Of a stretch of DNA of 40,932 bases, positions 33,157-40,912 are shown piece after piece. The position numbers were made by a program, and so were the translations under genes. This DNA is from an uncultured Gammaproteobacteria bacterium (GTDB taxonomy: Bacteria; Pseudomonadota; Gammaproteobacteria; Pseudomonadales; Pseudohongiellaceae), in assembly GCA_937898685.1 (NCBI GenBank), contig CALEJT010000004.1, forward strand, positions 1 to 40,932, in the 5' to 3' direction. The first letter of the stretch is position 1; every line of letters starts with the position of its first letter. The notes under the pieces were generated by a model. It saw nothing but the letters and a program-made list of their open reading frames with translations, did no database searches and was not told the DNA's origin.

Positions 33157-34773
33157 ATGGCGGTTCCACCTGGTGTGAGCGAAAGCGATTTTGCGCGCGC
33201 GCTCGATCGTTTCAGGGCGATAGTCGGCAACGAGTGGGTCTTCACGGAAGATGAAGACGTCAGACTCTACAAGGACGGCTACTCGCCGCTGCGTGGCGAA
33301 GCGGAGGAAAAAGTGGCGTCCGCAGCGATTGCTCCCGACAACGCCGAGCAGGTTCAGGAAATCGTCAAGGTAGCCAACGAGTTCAAGATTCCGCTCTATC
33401 CGGTTTCGACCGGTCGCAACCTGGCCTACGGCGGCTCGGCCCCAGTCTTGTCGGGCAGCGTAGTGCTCGACATGAAGCGCATGAACCGGATTCTCGAGAT
33501 CGACGAGCGCAGTGCCTATGCGCTGGTCGAGCCCGGTGTGAGCTACTTCGATCTCTTCCGTTACATCCGCGACAACAAACTGAAACTCTGGATCGATTGT
33601 CCGGACCCGGGTTGGGGCAGCGTGATCGGTAATGCGCTCGATCACGGCATCGGCTACACGATGAACCCCTATCGCGATCACTGGGATGCCCACTGCGGTC
33701 TCGAAGTGGTGACGGCCACTGGCGAGCTCATTCGTACCGGCATGGGCGCACTGCCCAATGCGAAGAGCTGGCAGCACTTCAAGTATGGCTATGGCCCGTA
33801 CATCGACGGCATCTTCTCGCAGTCGAACTTCGGGGTAGTGACCAAGATGGGTATCTGGCTTTTGCCGGAGCCGGAAGCTTTCATCGAGGGCCGCGTGCAG
33901 GTCTTCAAGCACGACGACATCATCCCTCTCATCGATCACATGAAGTACTTCATGAACACGGGATTGATGAACTGTGGCACCACCAACCTTTCGTCTCCGA
34001 TCCGTGGTGAACTCAGCCGCGATCCCGATCTGCGCAGACTGCTGACGATGGATGATGCCGCTTCGATTGCGCGCATGAATGCGATCGCGGCCGAGCGTAA
34101 CGTGCCTTTCTATTCGGTTTCTCTGCGCTTTTACGGTCCGCGCAAGGTGATCCAGGAGCAGTGGGCCTATGCGAAGCAGCGCATGAGTTCGATCGAAGGC
34201 ATCCGATTCGAGGACGGCGCCACCTACGATTTCCCGCTGACGGATGAGCAATTGCCGCAGGTGCATTCCGAGCGTGAACTCGGCATTCCTTCGTTGTCGA
34301 TCTTCTCGATCGGCACGCGTTCGAACTTCGGCCCTGGGAACAGGGGGCACCTCGGCTTTTCGCCGGCGATCCCCATGACCGGCGAGGCCATCATCGAGTC
34401 CATGCGTGTGATCGAAACTGAGCTACAGGAGTACGAACGGGAGTTGGGTGCTCCGGTGGCATCGGTGGTGTTCCCGCAGTCGTATCACGCGCGCACGCTC
34501 GTGATCCTGGTGCTGTTCAACATCGTGGAAGATCCCGCCATCAACCAGCGGACCCGCGATGTGTTCACGCGCTTGGTAGCGCTGGCAGCCGAACGCGGTT
34601 GGGGTGAGTACCGCACGCACACCGTGTTCATGGACACCTGCGCCGCAGCTTATTCGTTCAACGATCACTCGCTGCTCAAGTTCCAGCAGGTGCTCAAGGA
34701 TGCGGTGGACCCGAACGGCATCCTCGCCGCCGGTCGCTACGGCATCTGGCCCAAGCACCTACGCAATGCCTGA
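33157..34773 (+). CDS. FAD-linked oxidoreductase, vanillyl-alcohol oxidase/4-cresol dehydrogenase type
   Basis: The 538-residue flavoprotein has an FAD-binding (PCMH-type) domain at about 40-230, with PVSTGRNLAYGGSAP and GNALDHGIGYT, both hallmarks of the VAO/4-cresol dehydrogenase/eugenol hydroxylase group, and a cap domain behind it. His398 in GNRGHLGFSP lies about where VAO carries its covalent FAD histidine (alignment from memory, tentative). The group oxidises para-alkylphenols through quinone methides, either with oxygen or with a cytochrome c subunit. Two small cytochromes lie within 4 kb upstream, so a flavocytochrome is plausible. There is no signal peptide, although nearly all neighbours are exported. 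GAGGAGG lies five bases before the start. Confidence 0.87.
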   Translation: MAVPPGVSESDFARALDRFRAIVGNEWVFTEDEDVRLYKDGYSPLRGEAEEKVASAAIAPDNAEQVQEIVKVANEFKIPLYPVSTGRNLAYGGSAPVLSGSVVLDMKRMNRILEIDERSAYALVEPGVSYFDLFRYIRDNKLKLWIDCPDPGWGSVIGNALDHGIGYTMNPYRDHWDAHCGLEVVTATGELIRTGMGALPNAKSWQHFKYGYGPYIDGIFSQSNFGVVTKMGIWLLPEPEAFIEGRVQVFKHDDIIPLIDHMKYFMNTGLMNCGTTNLSSPIRGELSRDPDLRRLLTMDDAASIARMNAIAAERNVPFYSVSLRFYGPRKVIQEQWAYAKQRMSSIEGIRFEDGATYDFPLTDEQLPQVHSERELGIPSLSIFSIGTRSNFGPGNRGHLGFSPAIPMTGEAIIESMRVIETELQEYERELGAPVASVVFPQSYHARTLVILVLFNIVEDPAINQRTRDVFTRLVALAAERGWGEYRTHTVFMDTCAAAYSFNDHSLLKFQQVLKDAVDPNGILAAGRYGIWPKHLRNA

Positions 34774-35980
34774 GGCTCGTTCCTTGAACGCGGGGATTCC
34801 AATCACACGCAGGAGCATCGCGATACTGCTGTTTTCGGCGCTGGTCTGGGCGCCATTGTGTGGCAGCGCGGCACCGCGCCTTGCTCTCTCCACGTCGCTG
34901 GAGGAGGCAGGGCGCGCCGTGGTCGAACGCTTCGCAGGACTGGGGATGCGCAATGCCATCACCACCTATGCCAGCTATCCGGAACTCGCGAGTGCAATGC
35001 TGCCCTACACGGAGTTCCTGCTGGAGCAGTCGACGCTGCCTGCACGTCATCGCGAATTGCTCTGGTTGCGTACGGCCTGGCTCGCGAGAAGCGACTACAT
35101 GTGGGCGCAGCGCGCAGCCGTCGCACGCAAACTGGGACTGAGCGATGCTGAGCTGCATCGCATTGCGTGGGGCGCAGAGGCGCCGGGTTGGGACCTCTTC
35201 GAGGCAGCTCTGCTGCGCGCTGCGGATGAGCTGCATGTGGATGCCTTCATAAGCGATGCCACCTGGAAGACCTTGGCGGCTCGCTATGACGAAAACCAGA
35301 TGATCGATCTGCTGTATGGAGTAGGTGAGATCACTATGCACGCGGACTATGCCAACAACCTGCGGATCGCGATCGAGCCCGAACTCGCCGACCGCTTGCC
35401 GGCCGGCATCAGTTACGCGCCCTCGGCAACACAGACGAATGCACGTCTCGTCGATCGCTCCACACGTATTGCGCCTTTGCCAGCTACGGGCGAAGGCGGT
35501 CTCGGCAACACCAATGCCTTTCGCACCTTCGGTCGCAATCCTCCGGTGGATGCACTGCGCACTGCACAGGGCAATCACGTGCGCGGTGCCACGACGTTGA
35601 CGCCGCGTCTGCGGCAGCTGGTGATCATGCGCACCGCAGTGCTCACGCGCTCGGAATACGAATGGGCCGCCCATTCGCGCGGCGGCAGACAGACGGGAAT
35701 GGATGACGCTGCCGTTGCGCGCGTCATCGTGGGGGCGACGGCACAAGGCAATACGCTGCAGGAAACGCTGCTGCTCAGCGCGGTCGACGATCTCATGCGT
35801 GACAACCTGATCGATGACGCCACCTGGGATGCCCTGGCGGAGGAATTTTCCATACGCCAGTTGTTCGATCTGCTTTTTACCGTAGGAGCCTTCCGCAGTG
35901 CGGCCTACGCCATCAACAGTACCGGGGTGCAGCTCGACGACAACATGGGAGATTTCCGTTTCCCACCGGAGTTGCGCTGA
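34766..35980 (+). CDS. exported protein with two carboxymuconolactone-decarboxylase/AhpD-like domains
   Basis: The start is ATG 34766, overlapping the flavoprotein stop by eight bases; TTG 34784 with GAGG upstream is an alternative. The roughly 404-residue product has a signal peptide (SIAILLFSALVWAPLCGSAA) and two CMD domains, at about 65-190 and 270-395. Each carries the helix normally holding the AhpD redox motif: RSDYMWAQRAAVARKLG in the first and RSEYEWAAHSRGGRQTG in the second. The two cysteines of AhpD are absent in both, so peroxidase activity is excluded and a lactone or acid lyase role, or a binding role, is more likely. CMD proteins rarely carry leaders. Confidence 0.83.
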   Translation: MPEARSLNAGIPITRRSIAILLFSALVWAPLCGSAAPRLALSTSLEEAGRAVVERFAGLGMRNAITTYASYPELASAMLPYTEFLLEQSTLPARHRELLWLRTAWLARSDYMWAQRAAVARKLGLSDAELHRIAWGAEAPGWDLFEAALLRAADELHVDAFISDATWKTLAARYDENQMIDLLYGVGEITMHADYANNLRIAIEPELADRLPAGISYAPSATQTNARLVDRSTRIAPLPATGEGGLGNTNAFRTFGRNPPVDALRTAQGNHVRGATTLTPRLRQLVIMRTAVLTRSEYEWAAHSRGGRQTGMDDAAVARVIVGATAQGNTLQETLLLSAVDDLMRDNLIDDATWDALAEEFSIRQLFDLLFTVGAFRSAAYAINSTGVQLDDNMGDFRFPPELR

Positions 35981-36033
35981 TTGCCTCGCTCGAAACTTTC
36001 TACAAGCCGTGTTCGGTCGATAAGGAGAACAAC

Positions 36034-37065
36034 GTGTTTCACGCGCCAAAACTAAAACAATGGAGCTCGGCAGTGCGCGCTGCCTTCGGTGCGGTGTTGG
36101 TTGCTGCCACGCTGGGAGCGGTCCCCGCTGCGGCACAGCAGGACACGGCCAGTCTGGCGCAGGTCGGGCGCCTCGTCGCCAATCTGAATCAGTCGGTCGA
36201 ATTCTATGAGGCGTTGGGCTTCGTCAAGGACGAAGCCGAGTCGCGGGATTGGGCCAGGGATGAAACGATCGAGACTCTATTCGGTGTGAGTGGCTTTGAG
36301 ACCCGTGTCGCCAAGATGCAGATGAACAGTGCTTCCTCAGGCAAACCTTTCACTGTGTATCTGCGCGAAGTGCGTGGCATCGAACGCCGCAACCTAGCAG
36401 TGCGCACCATGTGGAAACCCACCTCGACGCACATCGGCGTCAACCTTGGCCAGATCAGAGAGCACTGGGCCGATTTGCGTGAAGCCGGCATTCTGCGCGC
36501 GCGTTCTTGGGGAGATGAATTGCAACCGGCGGGGCAGACCAGTGGGCAGTTGGCCTACATTTCCGATCCGGATGGACTCGACGTCGAGATCATCGAACCG
36601 CGTGGTGATGGCGCTACTGGCGTGACGCATTTCGGTCTTGTCGTTACGGATATCGACAAGGCCCGTGATTTCTACGTGGGACTGCTCGGCGGCACTTTGC
36701 CCCCGGAAGAACCGCAGTGGTTGCAGGGGGACTTCTACGACTCCGTCGTGGGCGGTCACGGCGGTATCGTGCGTCTCTTCTTTCTCACATTCCCGGAAGC
36801 GGCCGATCCCAGCGTGACTTTGAACTTCGAGCTCATCGACTATCAGAACCGCAAGCAACCGATCGATGCTTTCACCATCACGGACATCGGTGTGAACTAC
36901 TTCGGTTTCCAGGTTCCGGATCTCGGCTCCTACCTTGCGCGGGCATTGGCGCTCGGTGCCAAACAGGTATCGAAACAGATCGTGACCCTGCGTGATGGCA
37001 CGCGCGAAGTGCTGCTGCGTGACCCCGACAACGGCGCCTATGTGCTGTTCCTCGAGCGTCCATGA
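36034..37065 (+). CDS. exported double VOC-domain protein
   Basis: GTG 36034 has AAGGAG six bases upstream and opens a 343-residue protein with a signal peptide (AAFGAVLVAATLGAVPAAAQ). Two VOC domains follow: about 45-190 (VANLNQSVEFYEALGF, YISDPDGLDVEIIEP) and 195-342 (THFGLVVTDIDKARDFYVGL, LRDPDNGAYVLFLE). The second domain keeps a His and a C-terminal Glu at two of the usual metal positions; the first appears to lack the His. VOC enzymes include glyoxalase, extradiol dioxygenase and isomerases. It shares the VOC theme with the fusion at 24908 and would act in the periplasm. Confidence 0.83.
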   Translation: MFHAPKLKQWSSAVRAAFGAVLVAATLGAVPAAAQQDTASLAQVGRLVANLNQSVEFYEALGFVKDEAESRDWARDETIETLFGVSGFETRVAKMQMNSASSGKPFTVYLREVRGIERRNLAVRTMWKPTSTHIGVNLGQIREHWADLREAGILRARSWGDELQPAGQTSGQLAYISDPDGLDVEIIEPRGDGATGVTHFGLVVTDIDKARDFYVGLLGGTLPPEEPQWLQGDFYDSVVGGHGGIVRLFFLTFPEAADPSVTLNFELIDYQNRKQPIDAFTITDIGVNYFGFQVPDLGSYLARALALGAKQVSKQIVTLRDGTREVLLRDPDNGAYVLFLERP

Positions 37066-37139
37066 ACCAGCGCGACCCGAAGCGGAGACCACAGATGAGC
37101 GAAGATCACGGCACGCAGTCTTCCCGTAGGAGAAACACC

Positions 37140-37595
37140 ATGAAGAGAACGCTTGCGCTTGCCTTGCTGCTGGGGGCTTGGACAACGGCGAATGCAGCAC
37201 CCTGGGATGGCGATCCTGCGGTGCAGGAAGTGCTGGAAATTCGGCGGCAGGCCATCGTGGCTTTGACCACCACCGGACCCACGCCGGAAAGCGAGCGCTA
37301 TTCCTCGACCTTCGTCGCCAATTCACCGGGTGGCGGCGTCGTCAGCGGTGAACAGATGCAGGCGGCCTTCGCGAACGGCAGCGTGAGCTATGCCGAAGTG
37401 GAAATGAAACTCGACTACGCTGGCTCGCATGGACCGGACATGGTCGTGCTGATGGGGGAGGAAATCGTCGTGCCCGGCCCCGGCACCCGCAATGCGGGCC
37501 AGCGCATTCGTCGTCGTTTCACCGATATTTTTCGCAGGGAAAATGGCGAGTGGCGTCACGACGTGCGCCATTCGAACGTCATTCCAGATCAGTGA
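37140..37595 (+). CDS. exported NTF2/SnoaL-like protein
   Basis: ATG 37140 (AGGAG eight bases upstream) begins a 151-residue protein with a Sec signal (RTLALALLLGAWTTANA). The mature part is a DUF4440/NTF2-like cone: a first helix VQEVLEIRRQAIVALTT, strands through MVVLMGEEIVVPGPG, and the typical last strand pair RRFTDIFRRENGEWRHDVRHSN. The open frame extends upstream to 37062 but that part is unlike a leader. Such folds act as small-molecule isomerases, lyases or binding proteins; nothing shows which applies here. Confidence 0.8.
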   Translation: MKRTLALALLLGAWTTANAAPWDGDPAVQEVLEIRRQAIVALTTTGPTPESERYSSTFVANSPGGGVVSGEQMQAAFANGSVSYAEVEMKLDYAGSHGPDMVVLMGEEIVVPGPGTRNAGQRIRRRFTDIFRRENGEWRHDVRHSNVIPDQ

Positions 37596-37604
37596 CCGAC
37601 AGGT

Positions 37605-37622
37605 GTGAGCAAGTCAGCTCAC
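37605..37622. repeat. small perfect inverted repeat between two genes
   Basis: GTGAGC (37605-37610) and GCTCAC (37617-37622) form a perfect 6-bp dyad with a 6-base spacer in the 79-base gap before the cytochrome-dehydrogenase fusion. No T tract follows. It could be an operator or an mRNA hairpin; there is no further support. Confidence 0.3.
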
Positions 37623-37674
37623 GTCGAGTCGACATAACGCAGTCATGAACCACTAGCCAGTTCAAGGGAAGTCC

Positions 37675-39411
37675 ATGCACATCAAAAAACTCAGTCTCAT
37701 TTCGTTCGCAGCGCTCGGCTGCAGCACCCTGGCCTTTGCTGCCGAGTCGCCTTCGCCTGCCAATGCCGGCAAGGAATTCTTCCGCGCACAATGCGCGCTC
37801 TGCCATAGCGCCGAACCCAATGACGGCGGCGGGGCCCAGGGCCCCTCGCTGCAGGGTGTGTTCGGGCGCGGTGCGGCAAGCGGTGGTTCGTTCCCGTTCT
37901 CCGCCGCGCTGCGTGGCTCCAATCTCACCTGGGATGCCGCAACGCTGGATCGCTTCCTAGCTGCGCCGACTTCGATCGTGCCGGGTTCTGCCATGGTCGT
38001 TGCCGTGCCGAACGCCGATGATCGCAGCAACCTGATCGCGTATTTCGAAGCGCTGGCCAATGGCACCTACGCCGAAGCGCCGGCGCGCGCACCTTTCGGC
38101 GGTGGTCTGTTCAATTCGCCTCCGGCTGAACCCCCGGCCGGCACGCCAGAATGGAAGGAAGACGCACCTGGTGTCGTACACAGGATCGACCTCGACAAAC
38201 TGCCGGCGCCCTATGCAACGGCGTCCGCAGTGAATTTCCCAGCAGTGATTCCGCGTCCGGCGAATGCCGAGCTCAAGGTGCCGGCAGGATTCAAGGTGGA
38301 GACCTTCGCCACGGGTCTGGAAGGGCCGCGCGGCATGATCGTCGCCAACAACGGCGACATCCTGCTCACCGAGACCCAGGCAGGCCGCATCAAGATCATC
38401 CGCCCGAGCAGCAATGGCAGCCGCGCCGAGGAAATCACCGTGTTCGCGCAAGGCATGCTGCAACCGCTCGGCATGGCTCTATATCCATCGGTCGAAAATC
38501 CACAGTGGCTCTACGTGGCGGAGACCAACCGTATCATTCGCTATCCCTATACGACCGGTGACAAGGTCGCGCGCGCCTTACCGGAAGTGATCGTGCCGCA
38601 ACTTTCCCCCGTGGGCGGCGGACACTACACGCGCGACCTTTCCTTCTCCCGCGACGGCAAGAAGCTTTTCGTCTCCGTGGGTTCGCAGTCCAACGTTGCA
38701 GAAGGCACGCTGGAAGCGAAGACGGCCGCGGAAATTCGGGCCTGGGAAGCGGAACGTGGTCTCGGTGCAGCCTGGGGTGAGGAAGAGAACCGTGCTGCCG
38801 TCATGGTGTTCGACGTGGGCAACGAACAGGCCACGGCCAAACTCTTCGCCACTGGCATTCGCAACTGTGTGGGCCTGACGGTGCAGCCGCAGACCGGAGA
38901 CCTCTGGTGTACCACCAACGAACGCGATCAGCTCGGTGACGACCTCGTGCCGGATTACTCGACGCGCGTGCCCGAAGGTTCCTTCTTCGGTTGGCCCTGG
39001 TACTACATGGGTGACAACGAAGATCCGCGCCACGCCGGTGCGCGTCCGGATCTGGTCGGCAAGATCCGAAAACCCGACGTGCCGTATCGCTCGCACTCGG
39101 CCGCCGTCGATCTCGAGTTCTATCCGCTGCAACCCTCCGGTGCTTCGGCCTTCCCGGCTGAATATGCGGGCCAGGGCTTTGCCGTGCTGCATGGTTCATG
39201 GAACCGTGCCCATCCGACCGGCAGCAAGGTGGTGATGGTGCCGATCGTCAACGGTGAACCGACTGGTGAATACGTCGACTTCCTCACTGGCTTCATCACT
39301 GATGAAGGCCGTTGGGGACGTCCAGTGGCCATCACCGTGGCGAAGGATGGCTCGCTGCTGCTCAGCGATGACGGCGCGAACCTCATCTATCGCATTTCGT
39401 GGGGCGGCTGA
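37675..39411 (+). CDS. cytochrome c fused to a sorbosone/glucose dehydrogenase-type beta-propeller
   Basis: The 578-residue exported protein (signal ending LAFAAES) has an N-terminal cytochrome c domain with C40-x-x-C43-H44 (CALCH), about residues 28-125, and a probable Met ligand in VPGSAMVV. A linker of about 70 residues leads to a six-bladed propeller of the PQQ-dependent sorbosone/soluble glucose dehydrogenase type (about 200-577): GFKVETFATGLEGPRGMIV, QPLGMALYP, RDLSFSRDGKKLFVSVGS, NCVGLTVQPQTGDLW and HGSWNRAHPTG. PQQ-dependent sugar or aldehyde oxidation with electron delivery to the attached haem is the family-based inference. Haem domains of related fusions are more often C-terminal. 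Confidence 0.88.
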   Translation: MHIKKLSLISFAALGCSTLAFAAESPSPANAGKEFFRAQCALCHSAEPNDGGGAQGPSLQGVFGRGAASGGSFPFSAALRGSNLTWDAATLDRFLAAPTSIVPGSAMVVAVPNADDRSNLIAYFEALANGTYAEAPARAPFGGGLFNSPPAEPPAGTPEWKEDAPGVVHRIDLDKLPAPYATASAVNFPAVIPRPANAELKVPAGFKVETFATGLEGPRGMIVANNGDILLTETQAGRIKIIRPSSNGSRAEEITVFAQGMLQPLGMALYPSVENPQWLYVAETNRIIRYPYTTGDKVARALPEVIVPQLSPVGGGHYTRDLSFSRDGKKLFVSVGSQSNVAEGTLEAKTAAEIRAWEAERGLGAAWGEEENRAAVMVFDVGNEQATAKLFATGIRNCVGLTVQPQTGDLWCTTNERDQLGDDLVPDYSTRVPEGSFFGWPWYYMGDNEDPRHAGARPDLVGKIRKPDVPYRSHSAAVDLEFYPLQPSGASAFPAEYAGQGFAVLHGSWNRAHPTGSKVVMVPIVNGEPTGEYVDFLTGFITDEGRWGRPVAITVAKDGSLLLSDDGANLIYRISWGG

Positions 39412-39451
39412 TTCGCCTCCACCGTCGAGTTCCAAGGGAACGGGAGGATCG

Positions 39452-39985
39452 ATGATCAAAAACGCGCTACTGGTTGTTGCTTTGTTGACGACTGCGGTCG
39501 GTGCCCAGGCACAGACCGCAACTTCCTCACTCGAGCAGCGCCTTCAGCGGCTCGAGGATGAAGCCGCCATCACTCGCATCATCAATGCATATGCGGAGCT
39601 ACTCACCGCCCGGGATTTCGACGGGTATGCGGCGCTCTTCGCCAGGGAAGGTGTGTGGGAAAACCGCGGCACGGTGAAGAAGGGCGCGGCGGAGATCAAG
39701 GCGATGCTGGTCGACATGTTCGGCCAGCCGCAGCCGGGCTTCGTGAACACGCGCAACTACATGCTGGTGTCGAACATCCTGGTGAATGTCGATGGTGATC
39801 GCGCCACCGCCACTTCACGTCAGACTTCGATCAGTCGCGGCGAGGATGGCAGCCCGGTGGTAGTGTTGGGTGGCCGCTATGAGGACGAGTTCGTTCGCGA
39901 AAACGGGCAATGGAAGATCCAGCACCGCATCGATTATTCGGTGATTCCCACTGGAGACGAGTGGGCACAGCGAATGGGTAGGTGA
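39452..39985 (+). CDS. exported NTF2/SnoaL-like protein, last gene of the block
   Basis: ATG 39452 directly follows a GGGAGGA ribosome site and starts a signal peptide (ALLVVALLTTAVGAQAQ). The 177-residue protein then has a helical SLEQRLQRLEDEAAITRI and a SnoaL-like fold (IINAYAELLTARDFDGYAALFA, then GGRYEDEFVRENGQWKIQHR). It is the third NTF2-like domain in the block and about the length of stand-alone SnoaL enzymes. The reaction is unknown. It is followed 91 bases later by a strong terminator. Confidence 0.83.
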   Translation: MIKNALLVVALLTTAVGAQAQTATSSLEQRLQRLEDEAAITRIINAYAELLTARDFDGYAALFAREGVWENRGTVKKGAAEIKAMLVDMFGQPQPGFVNTRNYMLVSNILVNVDGDRATATSRQTSISRGEDGSPVVVLGGRYEDEFVRENGQWKIQHRIDYSVIPTGDEWAQRMGR

Positions 39986-40076
39986 GTGAGCACGGCTGTT
40001 TGTCATCATGGCAATCTGATGTCGGCGCAGTTTTGCGTGCGATCGGATGCGAGTGATGGAAGGTGAGCTGTCTCCG

Positions 40077-40102
40077 GGCCAGCATGAAGCTGGCCTTTTT
40101 TT
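40077..40102 (+). terminator. rho-independent terminator closing the 31-kb plus-strand block
   Basis: GGCCAGC (40077-40083) pairs with GCTGGCC (40089-40095) over a 5-base loop, followed by seven T. The T run contains the minus-strand stop codon of the MerR gene, so the two convergent genes share this site. The stem matches the terminators at 437-468 and 7529-7554. Confidence 0.87.
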
Positions 40103-40874
40103 ACGTATCTGCATTGGCACGGATCGCTGCACTCAGCCAGGGCGTAAGTCCGGGCGCGAACTTATCGATGTTCGACGTGAAGCGCGCATCGGATTCGTAC
40201 AGGTCCGCGAGCTTTGCATGCATCGTTGGTGAGCAGGGATAGAACCAACGCTCGATCGAAAGACGATGCCGCTCTGCGAGAGCCTTGGCAGGTTCGGAAT
40301 CGGCTGTCGTGCCGGATTGAAACAGCTGTGCTGCTTCGCGCATGAGCGCGTCCGCTTCCGCCGCGTAACGTTTCCAGTCTTCCGTGCTGTAGCGCTGCGT
40401 GCGACGTTGTGATTCCTTCCATGCCGCGCTCTCGCCCCAGCGTCTTTTCGCTTCCTCCTCGTACTGCGAGGGATCGAAACCGCCGAAAAGAGACTGCACC
40501 TCGTTGCCTAGACTTTCCATACCGTCTTCTCCTTGAGCGAGCGCGCCGAGCGCCGTGTCGATGGCTTGCAACATCGCCTGTATGCGTTCGAGCCGCGCCG
40601 TGATTTCCTGACGTTGTTGTTTCAATGCTGCGCAGCGATCGAACTCCGGATCGTCGAGCGAGCGCTTGATCGCTTCGAGCGGCAGGCCCAGCTCCCGTTG
40701 GATGAGGATCTGCTGCAGGCGCAGTAGGTCTTCGTGACTGTAGAGCCGATAACCCGCGGCCGAACGCTGCGAAGGCGAGAGCAAGCCGATATCGTCATAG
40801 TGGTGCAGCGTCCGCACCGATACTCCGGCCAGACGCGCCACATCCTTGATCTGGTACAGGCGTTTCGTATTCAT
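40101..40874 (-). CDS. MerR-family regulator with TipAS-type ligand domain
   Basis: The 257-residue protein has a MerR winged helix-turn-helix at the N-terminus (YQIKDVARLAGVSVRTLHHYDDIGLL, about residues 5-75), a coiled-coil dimer helix (about 85-125) and a C-terminal TipAS-like antibiotic-recognition domain (about 140-255: EEEAKRRWGESAAW, MREAAQLFQSG, FYPCSPTMHAKLADLY). TipA-type regulators bind drug-like or other organic ligands and activate their own promoter by twisting a long spacer. I use ATG 40874 because the earlier GTG at 40883 overlaps the -10 box. The promoter next to it has the expected 19-bp spacer. The gene is convergent with the exported-enzyme block, and nothing shows that it regulates that block. 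Confidence 0.92.
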   Translation of the reverse strand: MNTKRLYQIKDVARLAGVSVRTLHHYDDIGLLSPSQRSAAGYRLYSHEDLLRLQQILIQRELGLPLEAIKRSLDDPEFDRCAALKQQRQEITARLERIQAMLQAIDTALGALAQGEDGMESLGNEVQSLFGGFDPSQYEEEAKRRWGESAAWKESQRRTQRYSTEDWKRYAAEADALMREAAQLFQSGTTADSEPAKALAERHRLSIERWFYPCSPTMHAKLADLYESDARFTSNIDKFAPGLTPWLSAAIRANADT

Positions 40875-40881
40875 GACGTGC

Positions 40882-40912
40882 ACTGTACAGCCTCACGTTG
40901 CGTGAGGGTCAA
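40882..40912 (-). promoter_or_regulatory. MerR-type promoter and operator of the TipAS regulator
   Basis: On the minus strand TTGACC (40912-40907) and TACAGT (40887-40882) are separated by 19 bases, the overlong spacing typical of MerR-activated promoters. The spacer region holds a perfect dyad, CCTCACG-TTG-CGTGAGG (40891-40907 on the plus strand). The predicted transcription start falls at or one base before the ATG at 40874, so the message may be leaderless. Autoregulation is the natural inference. Confidence 0.8.

Noticed and set aside
34766..35980. AhpD-type peroxidase
   Set aside because: The catalytic cysteine pair is missing in both domains.
34694..36136. 480-codon minus-strand frame opposite the CMD gene
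   Set aside because: It crosses two real plus-strand genes with leaders and conserved domains; its own product shows no domain and is rich in His, Arg and Gln as expected from reverse GC-rich codons.
37605..37622. CRP-like site reading TGTGA...TCAC
   Set aside because: The half-sites are 10 bases apart rather than the 6 of a CRP site, so I list it only as an inverted repeat.
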